Origin: Coriobacteriia bacterium
Lineage (GTDB): Bacteria > Actinomycetota > Coriobacteriia > Anaerosomatales > PALSA-660
NCBI GenBank assembly: GCA_030651905.1
Contig: JAUSBS010000001.1
Coordinates: 1-51,121 of the forward strand
Length of the DNA stretch: 51,121 nt
Direction of reading: 5' to 3'
Part shown: piece by piece, positions 26,826 to 35,929 of the stretch
Layout: each line of letters opens with the position of its first letter
How positions within the stretch are numbered: the first letter of the stretch is position 1
Position numbers and translations under genes: made by a program
The notes under the pieces: generated by a model
What the model was told of the DNA's origin: nothing
Databases searched by the model: none
The model's input: only the letters and a program-made list of their open reading frames with translations

Positions 26826-28304
26826 GTGAGCGACAGCGACACCGGTCCCGACCGTCTCGAGACACCGGAGGAGATGGCGGCAGCGACCTCGGCGGCCTCC
26901 CGCTCGCCGTTCTCGAGCGCCAAGCGCCTCGCACGCGCCAAGGAACTCGTGCGCGCCATAGCCGTGGCGGCGACGAACGCCGCTCTCTATCCCGCGACCC
27001 ACCCGAGCGTCGCGCAGTCCATGGACGACCTCGTCGCGGCCGTCGGTGGCGTCATCGAGCTCGGATTCGAGGACGTCACGGTCAACATCTACAAAGCGAC
27101 GCTCTTCGTCGAGGACCATGTCCTCCCCGAGGAGAGCACCACCTACGGGAAGCTGGTCGACGACTTGCTGGCCCGGGGTATCTCGGCGATCACGTTCTCC
27201 GAGGACTTCGCCCGCAACGACGCCGAAGCGTTCGTGGCCCTCATGGGCACGGACGGCGTCAAGGACATCACAACCGCGCTGTCCTTCCTCGACCAGCGCG
27301 GCGCGACAAACGTCGCGGTGGCAGAGACGACGACCTTGGCCGACGAGGACCGGGGCGAGGCCAACAAGGAGACTCGGGACAAGGCCCGCAAGCAGTACGA
27401 GACCGGCGTCACCGCGATGCGCGACGTCGAGACCCAGGTCAAGCTCGGGAAGGTCTTCGAGATCGGGCCGCTGCAATCCCTCGTCAACGGCCTTCTCGAG
27501 ACGCTGTTCCGCGACCCTGCGGCTGTCCTCGGCCTGACCGCCATCAAGAGCCATGACGACTACACGCTCAACCACTCGATCAACGTGTGCATCCTGTCGC
27601 TGTCGCTGGGAACCACGCTCGGGCTGGACGAGGAGTCGCTCAAGTCCCTGGGTCTTTCCGCTCTCCTCTACGACCTGGGCAAGGTGCGCATCCCCGAGGA
27701 CATCCTCAACAAGGAGGGCCCTCTCACCGCGGACGAGTGGCAGATCGTGAAGAGTCACGCGGCCGAAGGCGCCGACTTGCTCAAGCGCATCCAGCTCATG
27801 GACCAGATGCCCATGATCGTCGCCTACGAGCACCACCAGCGCCACGACCTAAAGGGCTACCCGGACATCGGCGAGCCGCAGGAGCAGCACCTGTTCTCGA
27901 AGGTGGTCGCGCTGTGTGACGCGTACGACGCCATGACCACTTCACGGCCGTTCCGGCGCGAGATCCGGCCCGACAAGGCGCTGGCCGTCCTCATGCAGGG
28001 TCGCGGCAAGGCCTACGACCCCTCTATCACCAAGGGGTTCGTGGCGATGCTCGGCATCTACCCGATGGGCGCCGTCGTCAAGTTGTCCGATGCGTCCACG
28101 GCCGTCGTGTTCCGCGTGAACCGCGACGATCTGCTGTGCCCGCGGGTCAAGGTGCTGATCGACGCGGAAGGCCGCTGGGCCGACGAGCCCGCAATCCTCG
28201 ATCTGCGGATCATCGACCGCGGCACGGGGAGCCACTCGATCACCATCTCGGAGTGCATCCCCGCCGCCGACGCGGGCATCGACGATGTCTGGGAGTACCT
28301 CTAG
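26826..28304 (+). CDS. HD-GYP-like domain protein
   Basis: 'LNHSINVCILSLSLG...LSALLYDLGKVRIPEDILNKEGPLTADEWQIVKSHAAEGADLL...YEHHQRHDLKGYP...LCDAYDAMTTSRPFR'; GTG start directly after the upstream TAA. Confidence 0.85.
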   Translation: MSDSDTGPDRLETPEEMAAATSAASRSPFSSAKRLARAKELVRAIAVAATNAALYPATHPSVAQSMDDLVAAVGGVIELGFEDVTVNIYKATLFVEDHVLPEESTTYGKLVDDLLARGISAITFSEDFARNDAEAFVALMGTDGVKDITTALSFLDQRGATNVAVAETTTLADEDRGEANKETRDKARKQYETGVTAMRDVETQVKLGKVFEIGPLQSLVNGLLETLFRDPAAVLGLTAIKSHDDYTLNHSINVCILSLSLGTTLGLDEESLKSLGLSALLYDLGKVRIPEDILNKEGPLTADEWQIVKSHAAEGADLLKRIQLMDQMPMIVAYEHHQRHDLKGYPDIGEPQEQHLFSKVVALCDAYDAMTTSRPFRREIRPDKALAVLMQGRGKAYDPSITKGFVAMLGIYPMGAVVKLSDASTAVVFRVNRDDLLCPRVKVLIDAEGRWADEPAILDLRIIDRGTGSHSITISECIPAADAGIDDVWEYL

Positions 28305-28316
28305 GGACGAGCTCGA

Positions 28317-28628
28317 TCAGTAGAGCGCGCCCTCCGCGGACCCGAAGTCGGTGTCCGCCGGCATGCTCAGCGAATCGAGCTCCTTCTGCATGGCATCGAG
28401 TTGCTGGTCCATCGCCTTGATCTCCGATTTGGAGGACCCGGGCGTACCGGCAGCAGGTAGCGCGATCGGGCTGACGTCAGCGGACGACGTCGACTGCGCG
28501 CTGGATGTCGCGGTGGTCTCGAGGGTCCCGCGCGCGCCGTCCGTGGCGGGAGTCCCCGCACAACCTACGAGCATCGCGCCCAGCGCGAGTGCCAGTGCGC
28601 CGGCCAGTACGGCGGTACGCATCGTCAC
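28317..28628 (-). CDS. small lipoprotein
   Basis: Signal with lipobox (ALALGAMLVGC); helical region KSEIKAMDQQLDAMQKELDSL; start overlaps upstream stop. Confidence 0.6.
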   Translation of the reverse strand: MTMRTAVLAGALALALGAMLVGCAGTPATDGARGTLETTATSSAQSTSSADVSPIALPAAGTPGSSKSEIKAMDQQLDAMQKELDSLSMPADTDFGSAEGALY

Positions 28629-29167
28629 TACTGTGCGCCCTCCAGGCCGTTCACCACGGCGCGAAGGTCGAGGATCGCCTTGCGCAGTGTGGTGCGTGCC
28701 TCATGCAGCAACCGGCGAGCGATCTTCGCTTGTGCCTTGGCGGCTGTGAACGCGGCGCGCCTGTCGGTCGCGGTCGGGACGGCCTTGAACAGCTCATCGG
28801 CCGCGGCATCGGCGGCCTTGGCCTCGGCGACCAGCGCGCGAGCCTTGTCGAGCGACGCGCGCACGTCGGTCACATCGGCGCCGGCCGACTCCACCTTGCT
28901 GGCGATGACAGACACGCGATCGATGCGGCGAAGGATCGCCGCGGCGGCGGCATCGAAACCACGGCCGCGGTTCTCGAGCACCTTCGTGATGCGCTCCTGC
29001 AGCCTCTGCTGCCGCATATCGAAGCGCGCCTGACGTGTGGCGTCCATGGACGACTTCGGCTTGCCGAGCCTGCCGCGGCCAGGGACCGCGAACGCCGCCG
29101 CGGGGGCGATGAGCATGGCTACGAGCGCGAGTGCGATCGCGGCCTGGATGGTTGTGCGGCTCTTCAT
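28628..29167 (-). CDS. secreted alpha-helical hypothetical protein
   Basis: Signal peptide (MKSRTTIQAAIALALVAMLIAPAAAFA) followed by Ala/Arg-rich helices; downstream of RR-HK pair. Confidence 0.65.
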   Translation of the reverse strand: MKSRTTIQAAIALALVAMLIAPAAAFAVPGRGRLGKPKSSMDATRQARFDMRQQRLQERITKVLENRGRGFDAAAAAILRRIDRVSVIASKVESAGADVTDVRASLDKARALVAEAKAADAAADELFKAVPTATDRRAAFTAAKAQAKIARRLLHEARTTLRKAILDLRAVVNGLEGAQ

Positions 29168-29249
29168 GGTGAGGCTCTCCTTCGTGGCACTGGGCGCGGC
29201 CGCACGTCCGACCGCTCAGGAACCAGTATCGCCGCAGGTGGTTGGGCAT

Positions 29250-30716
29250 TCATTGGCGCGACGTTGAGTTCACGTTGAGCATATCGGGCCCTGCCGCGGG
29301 CAACTCGACGGTGAAACGCGCTCCGCCTAGGTCGGGAGACGAGTCCGCGCGAACGCGACCACCCATCAACTCGACGGTGCGACGGCAGATCGCCAGCCCC
29401 AGGCCCGATCCGCCGCTTGTGGAAGCCCTCGACGGATCGAGGCGCGCGAAACGCCCGAAGATCCGATCGCGGTCCTCGGGAGCGATCCCCGGCCCGTCGT
29501 CAGCGACCTCGAGCCGCCACACCGCTCCGACCACGTCCGCGCGAAGCCGTACGCGCCCGGCTCCGGCGGCGTGCACCAGTGCGTTCTCCACGATGCCGGA
29601 CACCGCCTGCAGTAGGCGTTCGGGGTCAGCGAGCGGCCGCTCGGAACCCAGATCGACGTCGAATGCCAGGCCGGCCTCGGCCGCACGAGCGTCGAAGCGG
29701 TCGCGCAATGTCCCGGCCAACGCTGCGACGTCGACAGGCTCCTTCGTGAGCTCGACCACACCCGAGTCCAGATCGGCAAGCGACAGCAGGGTGGCCGTCA
29801 GGTCAGCGAGGCGGTCGGCCTCGTCGATGATGATCCCCGCGGCGCGCTTGATGCCGGTCTCGTCCGAGACGACACCGTCACCGATCGCTTGCGCGAAGCC
29901 CCGGATGGACGTGACCGGTGTACGCAGCTCGTGGCTGACGTCCCCGACGAAGGCCTGCTGCGCCCGATAGGCATCCGCGACCCTCGCCGACATGTCGTTG
30001 AACGCACCCGCGAGCGAGGAGACCTCGTCGTCACCCTCGACGGGCACCTGCCGTCCCCACTCGCCGGCGGCCACGGCGCGTGCGCCGTCGGTGAGCCGCA
30101 CGAGCGGTCCGGTCACCCGGCTCGCCAGCCATGTGCCGACAAGCCACGCCACGAGCAGCGCGACCAGGGCGGACAGCCCGATGGAGGCGAGGACCCAACT
30201 GTCGCCGGCTTGGATGTCGGCGATGGGCTTGGCGCCCACGAGATAGCGCTGCGGCTCGTCAGGCCCGGCGAAGGCGACAGGTACCGCAGCTACGACCACG
30301 CGACCGACGCCGGCGACATCGAGCACGCCGACCCTCGCGTCGAACTCGGAGCCCGGCCGCTCAAGCCTCGCGATCGGATAGGAGGACACGCCGGTGCTCC
30401 CGGCCGTCCCGAAGAGCACCGTGCCCGTGGCGTCCGTGACCGACAACCGCGCGCCGATGAGTCCGGCCTCGACTTTCAACAGCCGCGCCCGCACCTGGCC
30501 TTCGTCCCGGGAGCTGCCGGGAAGAACGGAGCCCACGGCGACACCGGCGCCCACCACACCGACCTGGCGCTCCAACTCCGTGGTCCGCAGAGCGAGGGTC
30601 TGTCGTGTCCACAGGGTGTAGAAGGTCGTCACGGCGACAGCGATGCACAGCGCCCCGACGGCGAACAGCGCGAGCCGGAGGCGCCGCGCGATCGGACTCC
30701 GTGGCCGCGATCTCAT
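29250..30716 (-). CDS. HAMP-domain sensor histidine kinase
   Basis: Two TMs, HAMP, 'FVGDVSHELRTPVTSIRGFAQAI', N/G1/G2 boxes (IVENALVHA; VADDGPGIAPEDRDRIFGRF; GGSGLGLAICRR). Confidence 0.93.
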   Translation of the reverse strand: MRSRPRSPIARRLRLALFAVGALCIAVAVTTFYTLWTRQTLALRTTELERQVGVVGAGVAVGSVLPGSSRDEGQVRARLLKVEAGLIGARLSVTDATGTVLFGTAGSTGVSSYPIARLERPGSEFDARVGVLDVAGVGRVVVAAVPVAFAGPDEPQRYLVGAKPIADIQAGDSWVLASIGLSALVALLVAWLVGTWLASRVTGPLVRLTDGARAVAAGEWGRQVPVEGDDEVSSLAGAFNDMSARVADAYRAQQAFVGDVSHELRTPVTSIRGFAQAIGDGVVSDETGIKRAAGIIIDEADRLADLTATLLSLADLDSGVVELTKEPVDVAALAGTLRDRFDARAAEAGLAFDVDLGSERPLADPERLLQAVSGIVENALVHAAGAGRVRLRADVVGAVWRLEVADDGPGIAPEDRDRIFGRFARLDPSRASTSGGSGLGLAICRRTVELMGGRVRADSSPDLGGARFTVELPAAGPDMLNVNSTSRQ

Positions 30717-31402
30717 CCCGCGGCTCTCATCACGCGGTAACCCACGCCTCGCACCGTCTCGACGAAGCGTGGAGCGGCCGCTTCGTCGCCCAGCTTCGCC
30801 CGCAAGTGGCGGACGTGGACGTCGATGCCGCGCGCATCCACGAAGTCGGAGAATCCCCACGCGCGCTCGAGCAACTGCTCGCGCGTGAAGACCACACCGG
30901 GCTCGGCAGCCATCGCGGCGAGCAGGTCGAACTCCTTCGCCGTGAGTTCGACGAGGATATCGTCGACGAGTACCCGGCGCTGTGCGGCGTCGATCGTGAG
31001 AGCTCCGACCCGCAGCGGAGCGGCGCTCACCGGAGGGGCCGAGGCGCTGCGGCGAAGCACGGCGCGGGCGCGGGCCACGAGCTCCGGGGGACTGAAGGGT
31101 TTGGTGACGTAGTCGTCCGCCCCCGCCTCGAGCATCGCGACCTTGTCGAGGTCGGTGTCCCGTGCCGTGAGCATGATCACGGGGACCTGCGATGTCTCAC
31201 GAAGACGGCGGCAGACGGTGGCTCCGTCGATACCCGGCAGCATGATGTCGAGGATCACGAGATCGGGTAGCTCCGCCTGAGCCTCGCGAAGCGCCGTGGG
31301 GCCGTCAGCCGCCTGGCACACGTCGAAGCCCGCCGCAGTGAAGTAGACGGTGACGAGCTCCCGTATGTTCGCTTCATCGTCGACGACGAGGACTCTGGGC
31401 AC
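30713..31402 (-). CDS. OmpR/PhoB family response regulator
   Basis: 'PRVLVVDDEANIRELV...DLVILDIMLPGIDG...' and winged-helix 'LTAKEFDLLAAMAAEPGVVFTREQLLERAWG'. Confidence 0.95.
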   Translation of the reverse strand: MPRVLVVDDEANIRELVTVYFTAAGFDVCQAADGPTALREAQAELPDLVILDIMLPGIDGATVCRRLRETSQVPVIMLTARDTDLDKVAMLEAGADDYVTKPFSPPELVARARAVLRRSASAPPVSAAPLRVGALTIDAAQRRVLVDDILVELTAKEFDLLAAMAAEPGVVFTREQLLERAWGFSDFVDARGIDVHVRHLRAKLGDEAAAPRFVETVRGVGYRVMRAAG

Positions 31403-31459
31403 GGAGATCCCTCTCGCAGGTGGTGCCGTCCGTGGCCTTCAGTGTACCGCGCGGACGTT

Positions 31460-33313
31460 CTACGACGACCGGCCCGGGAGCGACAGTGTGAAGACCGACC
31501 CCTTTCCCGGTTCGCTCGCGACGTCGATCCGCGCCCCTATCGACTCGGCCAGGCGGCGTGAAACGGCAAGCCCCAGGCCGGTACCCTCGGTCTTGCCACC
31601 CCCCGGAGGCACCACTTGATAGAAGTCATCGAACACGCGCTCCAGGTCGTCCAACGCGATACCGCTGCCCGAGTCCTTCACCGCGACGGTCGGACCTGTG
31701 TCGTCCCCTGACACGATCACCGTGATGAGGCCGCGTTGCGTGAACTTCACCGCGTTGCCCAGCAGATTCAGCAGGATCTGCCCGACGCGAAGCTCATCGG
31801 TCCGGACCGCCAGGCTCTCGCGGGAGCATTCCCATCGCATCTCGACGCCGCCAGCCTCCGCCACTGGGCGAATGGTCTCGTACATCTCACGCGCGATGGG
31901 AACGAGGTCGGCGTCCCGGATGGTCGGGTCGTCGTGCCCCGACTCGATCTTCGCCAGATCCAGGACTCCGTTGATGAGTTCGAGCAGGTGTCGCCCGGAG
32001 TTGTTGATCATCGCGACCTGTTTGCGCTGCTCATCTCCCAGGGGACCGGAAAGACCCTGCGCGAGCACACCCGAGAAGCCGATGATCGAGTTCAGCGGCG
32101 TACGCAGTTCGTGGCTCATCGCGGCCAGGAAGTCGTTCTTGGCGTGTGTGGCCTCCTCGAGATCGATGTTCGCCTCGGTGAGGCTGCTGATCGCGGACAC
32201 GAGTTCCTCGTTCGCCGCCTCGAGCTCCTCGGTGCGGCTCTGCACGCGCTCCTCGAGCTCGGCGTTCAATCTCAGGATCTCCGCCTCGGCGCGCTTGCGC
32301 TTCGTGAGGTCGTGGACGACGGTGAGGGCGCAGCGCTCCCCGCCGATCTCGAGCACATCGCCGAAGGCCGAACCGGGGAAGACCTCGCCCGTCGAACGCC
32401 GGAAGCCCGTCTCGAAGTCGACGACCCGGCCGTGCTCGCGCAGCTGCCCGACGAACCGGTCACGGTCCGCAGTGTCAGCCCAGATACCCAGCGCGATGCT
32501 GGTGGTGCCGGACACCTGGTCCCGCGTGAGCCCCGCCATCTCATAGAAGGCCTGGTTCACTTCGATGATCCGGCCGTCCGCGATCGACGAGAGGACGACG
32601 GCGTCCGGGATGTTGGTGAAGGCGATGGAGAACTTCTGCTCGCTCCGGCTCAGCGATTCGAACAGACGACTGTTGACCAGCAGGAGAAGAGCGAAGGTGA
32701 GGCCGACGGCGAGGAGCTGATACGCCATCAGCACCGACGTGTCGAGCACGCCGGACTGGAAGAGGTCGTTCACTCGCGGTTCGTTGAACTGCAGCACGAT
32801 TCGGAAGACGCTCAACAGGACGTAGCCGACGAAGACCAGTCCCGCCGCCCGCGTGGCTGGCCGGACCTCCGGCTCGACTCGGCGCAAGAGGAGCCACGCG
32901 CTTTCCGCGGTTACGAAGAGCAGCCCCAGCGCCACGTTGATGTTGCGCGCGAACAGGCTGGGTTCGACGACGGCGAAGTACGTCTGGACGAGCGCGAACG
33001 CCGCCAGCGTGGCCCAATCCTGGACATGCGGCCCTCGCTTGCCAAGATAGAGCTCCAGCCCGATCAGCAGGATGATGGTCCCCGCGATCGATAGCGTGTT
33101 GGACACCACCATCGACACGACATCGGGCACGATGCCGCGTGCCGCGATGAGCAGCAGGGCGGCGAACTGCATCACGAAGCTCACGAGCCACAACCCGATG
33201 CCGGGCGAGCGCTCGCGGTTCCGCATCCAAAGCGTCGCCAGGACGACCGAGCACAGGACGTACGCGAGGACATCGCCGATGAGGACGGTCCGCATGTCGA
33301 GCAAGGGTGTCAC
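31460..33313 (-). CDS. membrane PAS-domain sensor histidine kinase
   Basis: N-terminal multi-TM region, PAS 'FSIAFTNIPDAVVLSSIADGRIIEVNQAFYEMAGLT', 'FLAAMSHELRTPLNSIIGFSGVL', HATPase boxes. Confidence 0.92.
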   Translation of the reverse strand: MTPLLDMRTVLIGDVLAYVLCSVVLATLWMRNRERSPGIGLWLVSFVMQFAALLLIAARGIVPDVVSMVVSNTLSIAGTIILLIGLELYLGKRGPHVQDWATLAAFALVQTYFAVVEPSLFARNINVALGLLFVTAESAWLLLRRVEPEVRPATRAAGLVFVGYVLLSVFRIVLQFNEPRVNDLFQSGVLDTSVLMAYQLLAVGLTFALLLLVNSRLFESLSRSEQKFSIAFTNIPDAVVLSSIADGRIIEVNQAFYEMAGLTRDQVSGTTSIALGIWADTADRDRFVGQLREHGRVVDFETGFRRSTGEVFPGSAFGDVLEIGGERCALTVVHDLTKRKRAEAEILRLNAELEERVQSRTEELEAANEELVSAISSLTEANIDLEEATHAKNDFLAAMSHELRTPLNSIIGFSGVLAQGLSGPLGDEQRKQVAMINNSGRHLLELINGVLDLAKIESGHDDPTIRDADLVPIAREMYETIRPVAEAGGVEMRWECSRESLAVRTDELRVGQILLNLLGNAVKFTQRGLITVIVSGDDTGPTVAVKDSGSGIALDDLERVFDDFYQVVPPGGGKTEGTGLGLAVSRRLAESIGARIDVASEPGKGSVFTLSLPGRSS

Positions 33314-33411
33314 CCGGATCCGCCTCCCCCGTCGGGTGAACCGCGTTCACATTGGTAAAGGTACCCCTAATGCGCAGCACAACGACAGTCACAGCGGCCA
33401 CCGGACCCGCG

Positions 33412-33888
33412 CTATCTGACGCCCAGGAGCTCCACATCGAAGACGAGGGTCGCGTTGGGCGGGATGACACTGCCCGAGCCCCGGGCGCCGTAGCCCATCT
33501 CGGGCGGGATGGTCAACTTGCGCTTGCCGCCGATCTTCATCCCGGCGACACCTTCATCCCATCCGCGGATGACACGCCCCTGGCCCAGCTGGAACTCGAA
33601 GGGCGTACCGCGATCGACCGATGAGTCGAACTTCGTGCCGTCGGTGAGCCAGCCCGTGTAGTGGACCGACACCGTCTTGCCGCTGACGGCCTCGGCGCCC
33701 GTTCCTACGACCATGTCCTCGATCTTCAACTCGGTGACCTCCTCGGTCGGGGTGGGTGCGGCTGCCGGCTGCTCCGCGGGCGCCGGCTGTGGAGCCACCG
33801 CTGCAGGTGGAGTCGAGCATCCGACCGATGCGCTCACCGCTACCACGGCGAGCCCGGCGACCAGCCAGCGCAACGATCGCTTCGACAC
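33412..33888 (-). CDS. FKBP-type peptidyl-prolyl cis-trans isomerase lipoprotein
   Basis: Lipobox VGC; '[62 protein letters not shown]'. Confidence 0.95.
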   Translation of the reverse strand: MSKRSLRWLVAGLAVVAVSASVGCSTPPAAVAPQPAPAEQPAAAPTPTEEVTELKIEDMVVGTGAEAVSGKTVSVHYTGWLTDGTKFDSSVDRGTPFEFQLGQGRVIRGWDEGVAGMKIGGKRKLTIPPEMGYGARGSGSVIPPNATLVFDVELLGVR

Positions 33889-33999
33889 GTTGACCTCCTG
33901 AGGGCGCGAATGGGGCCCGTCAGGGCCAAGAACACACTAGCGCATGGGCGGCTCGTCCGCTGTGTGTCCTGTGCGCCCGACGTGCACAGGGCTTTCGCG

Positions 34000-35601
34000 C
34001 TACCTGACGCGCTTGCGCAGGCTCCCGCTAGATGACGCGTAGCGGTACGGTGCGCCGACGAACACCGCCTTGAAGTAGTGCGTGCCGCGATAGCGCAGAC
34101 GGTACGACGTGGCCCAGCGGCCGCTCGTCGTGAAGGTCGCGGCCGTCTTGATCCTGGTCCAACGTCGCGAGCCGGGCCGGCGCATGTAGACCGCCACGGT
34201 GTCGCCCGCGGCACCAGGGCTCACGTATCCACTGATGGTGACCGTGCGGCTCCGCCTCAGCGTGCCGGAGATGCCGATGCTCGTCCGTGTCGAGGTCCAG
34301 ACGGGCGCGTTGACCTCGAAGGCGGCGGTCTTGTGCGGGGTCTCCTCGTTGCCGGCGCTGTCCACCGACCAGTACTCGAGCGTGTAGGTGCCCACGGTCG
34401 AGGCGTTGACGGTCCGGCCGGTGCCGCTGCGGGTCTCGGCCCCGGTGAGGATCCACTCCGTGACAGCCACGCCCGAACCGCCGGCGTTGTCGGTCGGGAA
34501 CAGCGCGATCGACGCCGAGCCGGTGTACGGGCCTGCCACATCGGACGTCGTGTTCGGAGGCGTCGTGTCGGGGCCGATCGGCGCGTTCTGCGACATGAGT
34601 TCGGTGCGGTATGAGATCGTCGCCGGCGCGCCGGTGCTCCTGAGCGTGATGCCGCCCGAGACCGTCACATCGAAGACGTCGCCCGCGCGATAGGAGCCGA
34701 GCGTCGCCGCGTCCGGCCTGAAGACGAAGCAGTTGTTGACGCCGTAGCCGCTCGTCTCGAAGTTGAAGTACTTGCCGGACGTGTCGGTGTCCACGCCGGA
34801 GAAGGTCCAGGTCCGACCATCGCTCACACGGCGCAGCACGACCGTGTGGCCGGTACGCCCCGCAGTCCAGGAGTACTTCGCCGGGTTGAGCTGGACCGAC
34901 CAGGCAGTGGAGGTGCCGAGCATCTCCACCGGGAAGTAGCCAGCGCACGGCCAGTTCAGCGAGTCGTAGTCGACCGCAGCGCTGCGACTCCGGTCGAAGA
35001 CGAACGTGTCGGAACGATAGCTCGCGAAGCCCATTCCGGTCTTCAGCATAGAGGGGTTCAGCAACCAGCGACGATGACCGAGACGGTCGATGTTCGACGT
35101 GTCGCTGTCATCCATGCAGGCCGAGTTGAACTGGGCCAGCGTCGCGTGGCCCCAGCCGATGTTGCTGCTGCTCGTCGCACCGTAGCCGAGATCGTAGAAC
35201 GCCTGGTCCATGTTCGCCGGCTTTGGCGGTGTGTGTGAGAACGTGCTCGCGGCAAGCAGGACGGCTCCATACTGGGCGCGGTTGGTGAGAGTGGCATCGA
35301 GCACGACGTCGTCCGGGATCCCGGCTAGGAACCTCGCGTAGTTGACGGCGTTCAGGCCGTCTCGGAGGAAGGCTGCGTTCAGGGATCCCGCGGCGTACGG
35401 CGCGGTCACGCTGGGTGCCACGGCGTACTCCGAACCCGAGTATGAGGGCTTGAGCTGTGCCCAGCGGTCCTGGATCGCCGCGGCGGATCGCGTGGACGTG
35501 TCGAGGGCGCCAGCGATCCCCGGCGGCGCGATGATGAACGTTGCGCAGACCGCGGCGGTCACGAGCGCCAGTGAGAGGATTCTCGGTATGCGGAACCCCA
35601 T
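34000..35601 (-). CDS. secreted CAP (SCP-like) domain protein with Ig-like C-terminal domains
   Basis: Signal peptide; CAP-like 'LNAVNYARFLAGIPDDVVLDATLTNRAQYGAVLLAASTFSHTPP...NIGWG...HRRWLLNP'; bacterial Ig-like repeats. Confidence 0.75.
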   Translation of the reverse strand: MGFRIPRILSLALVTAAVCATFIIAPPGIAGALDTSTRSAAAIQDRWAQLKPSYSGSEYAVAPSVTAPYAAGSLNAAFLRDGLNAVNYARFLAGIPDDVVLDATLTNRAQYGAVLLAASTFSHTPPKPANMDQAFYDLGYGATSSSNIGWGHATLAQFNSACMDDSDTSNIDRLGHRRWLLNPSMLKTGMGFASYRSDTFVFDRSRSAAVDYDSLNWPCAGYFPVEMLGTSTAWSVQLNPAKYSWTAGRTGHTVVLRRVSDGRTWTFSGVDTDTSGKYFNFETSGYGVNNCFVFRPDAATLGSYRAGDVFDVTVSGGITLRSTGAPATISYRTELMSQNAPIGPDTTPPNTTSDVAGPYTGSASIALFPTDNAGGSGVAVTEWILTGAETRSGTGRTVNASTVGTYTLEYWSVDSAGNEETPHKTAAFEVNAPVWTSTRTSIGISGTLRRSRTVTISGYVSPGAAGDTVAVYMRRPGSRRWTRIKTAATFTTSGRWATSYRLRYRGTHYFKAVFVGAPYRYASSSGSLRKRVR

Positions 35602-35694
35602 CGGGGTACTCCTCTCAGGACGACACCACACCATGAGTCATGTATCGGCGGTCGCGTGTGCCGAGATGAGCAGACGGGTCGCCCGCCCGGCCAC

Positions 35695-35728
35695 ACGAGA
35701 AGGACCGGTCCACAAGGACCGGTCCTTC
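35695..35728 (-). terminator. rho-independent terminator downstream of tRNA-Phe
   Basis: Perfect AAGGACCGGTCC-ACAA-GGACCGGTCCTT stem followed by TTTTCTC on the minus strand. Confidence 0.85.
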
Positions 35729-35739
35729 GAGGCTTTCGT

Positions 35740-35815
35740 GGTGGCCAGAGACGGACTTGAACCGCCGACACGGGGATTTTCAGTCCCCTGCTCTACCAAC
35801 TGAGCTACCTGGCCG
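35740..35815 (-). tRNA. tRNA-Phe (anticodon GAA), CCA encoded
   Basis: GGCCAGGTAGCTCAGTTGGTAGAGCAGGGGACTGAAAATCCCCGTGTCGGCGGTTCAAGTCCGTCTCTGGCCACCA on the minus strand. Confidence 0.97.
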
Positions 35816-35824
35816 TGCCGCAGT

Positions 35825-35854
35825 ATGGTAGCCGCGTCGCGCATAAGGGGTCAA
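35825..35854 (-). promoter_or_regulatory. putative promoter of tRNA-Phe
   Basis: Minus strand TTGACC - 18 bp - TACCAT ending about 10 bp before the tRNA 5' end. Confidence 0.6.
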
Positions 35855-35882
35855 GGCGGGCGCCGCATCCCATATACTTGTG

Positions 35883-35902
35883 CCCACCGGGATCCCGGTG
35901 GG
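35883..35902. repeat. perfect 20-bp palindrome
   Basis: CCCACCGGGA|TCCCGGTGGG, 27 bp upstream of the start at 35930. Confidence 0.8.
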
Positions 35903-35929
35903 GGCGATCAGGTCCACGCGAGGCGACAG

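Noticed and set aside
25761-27845. 694-aa minus-strand ORF opposite the HEAT/HD-GYP genes
   Set aside because: High-GC antisense artefact; low-complexity translation; the plus strand encodes recognisable domains
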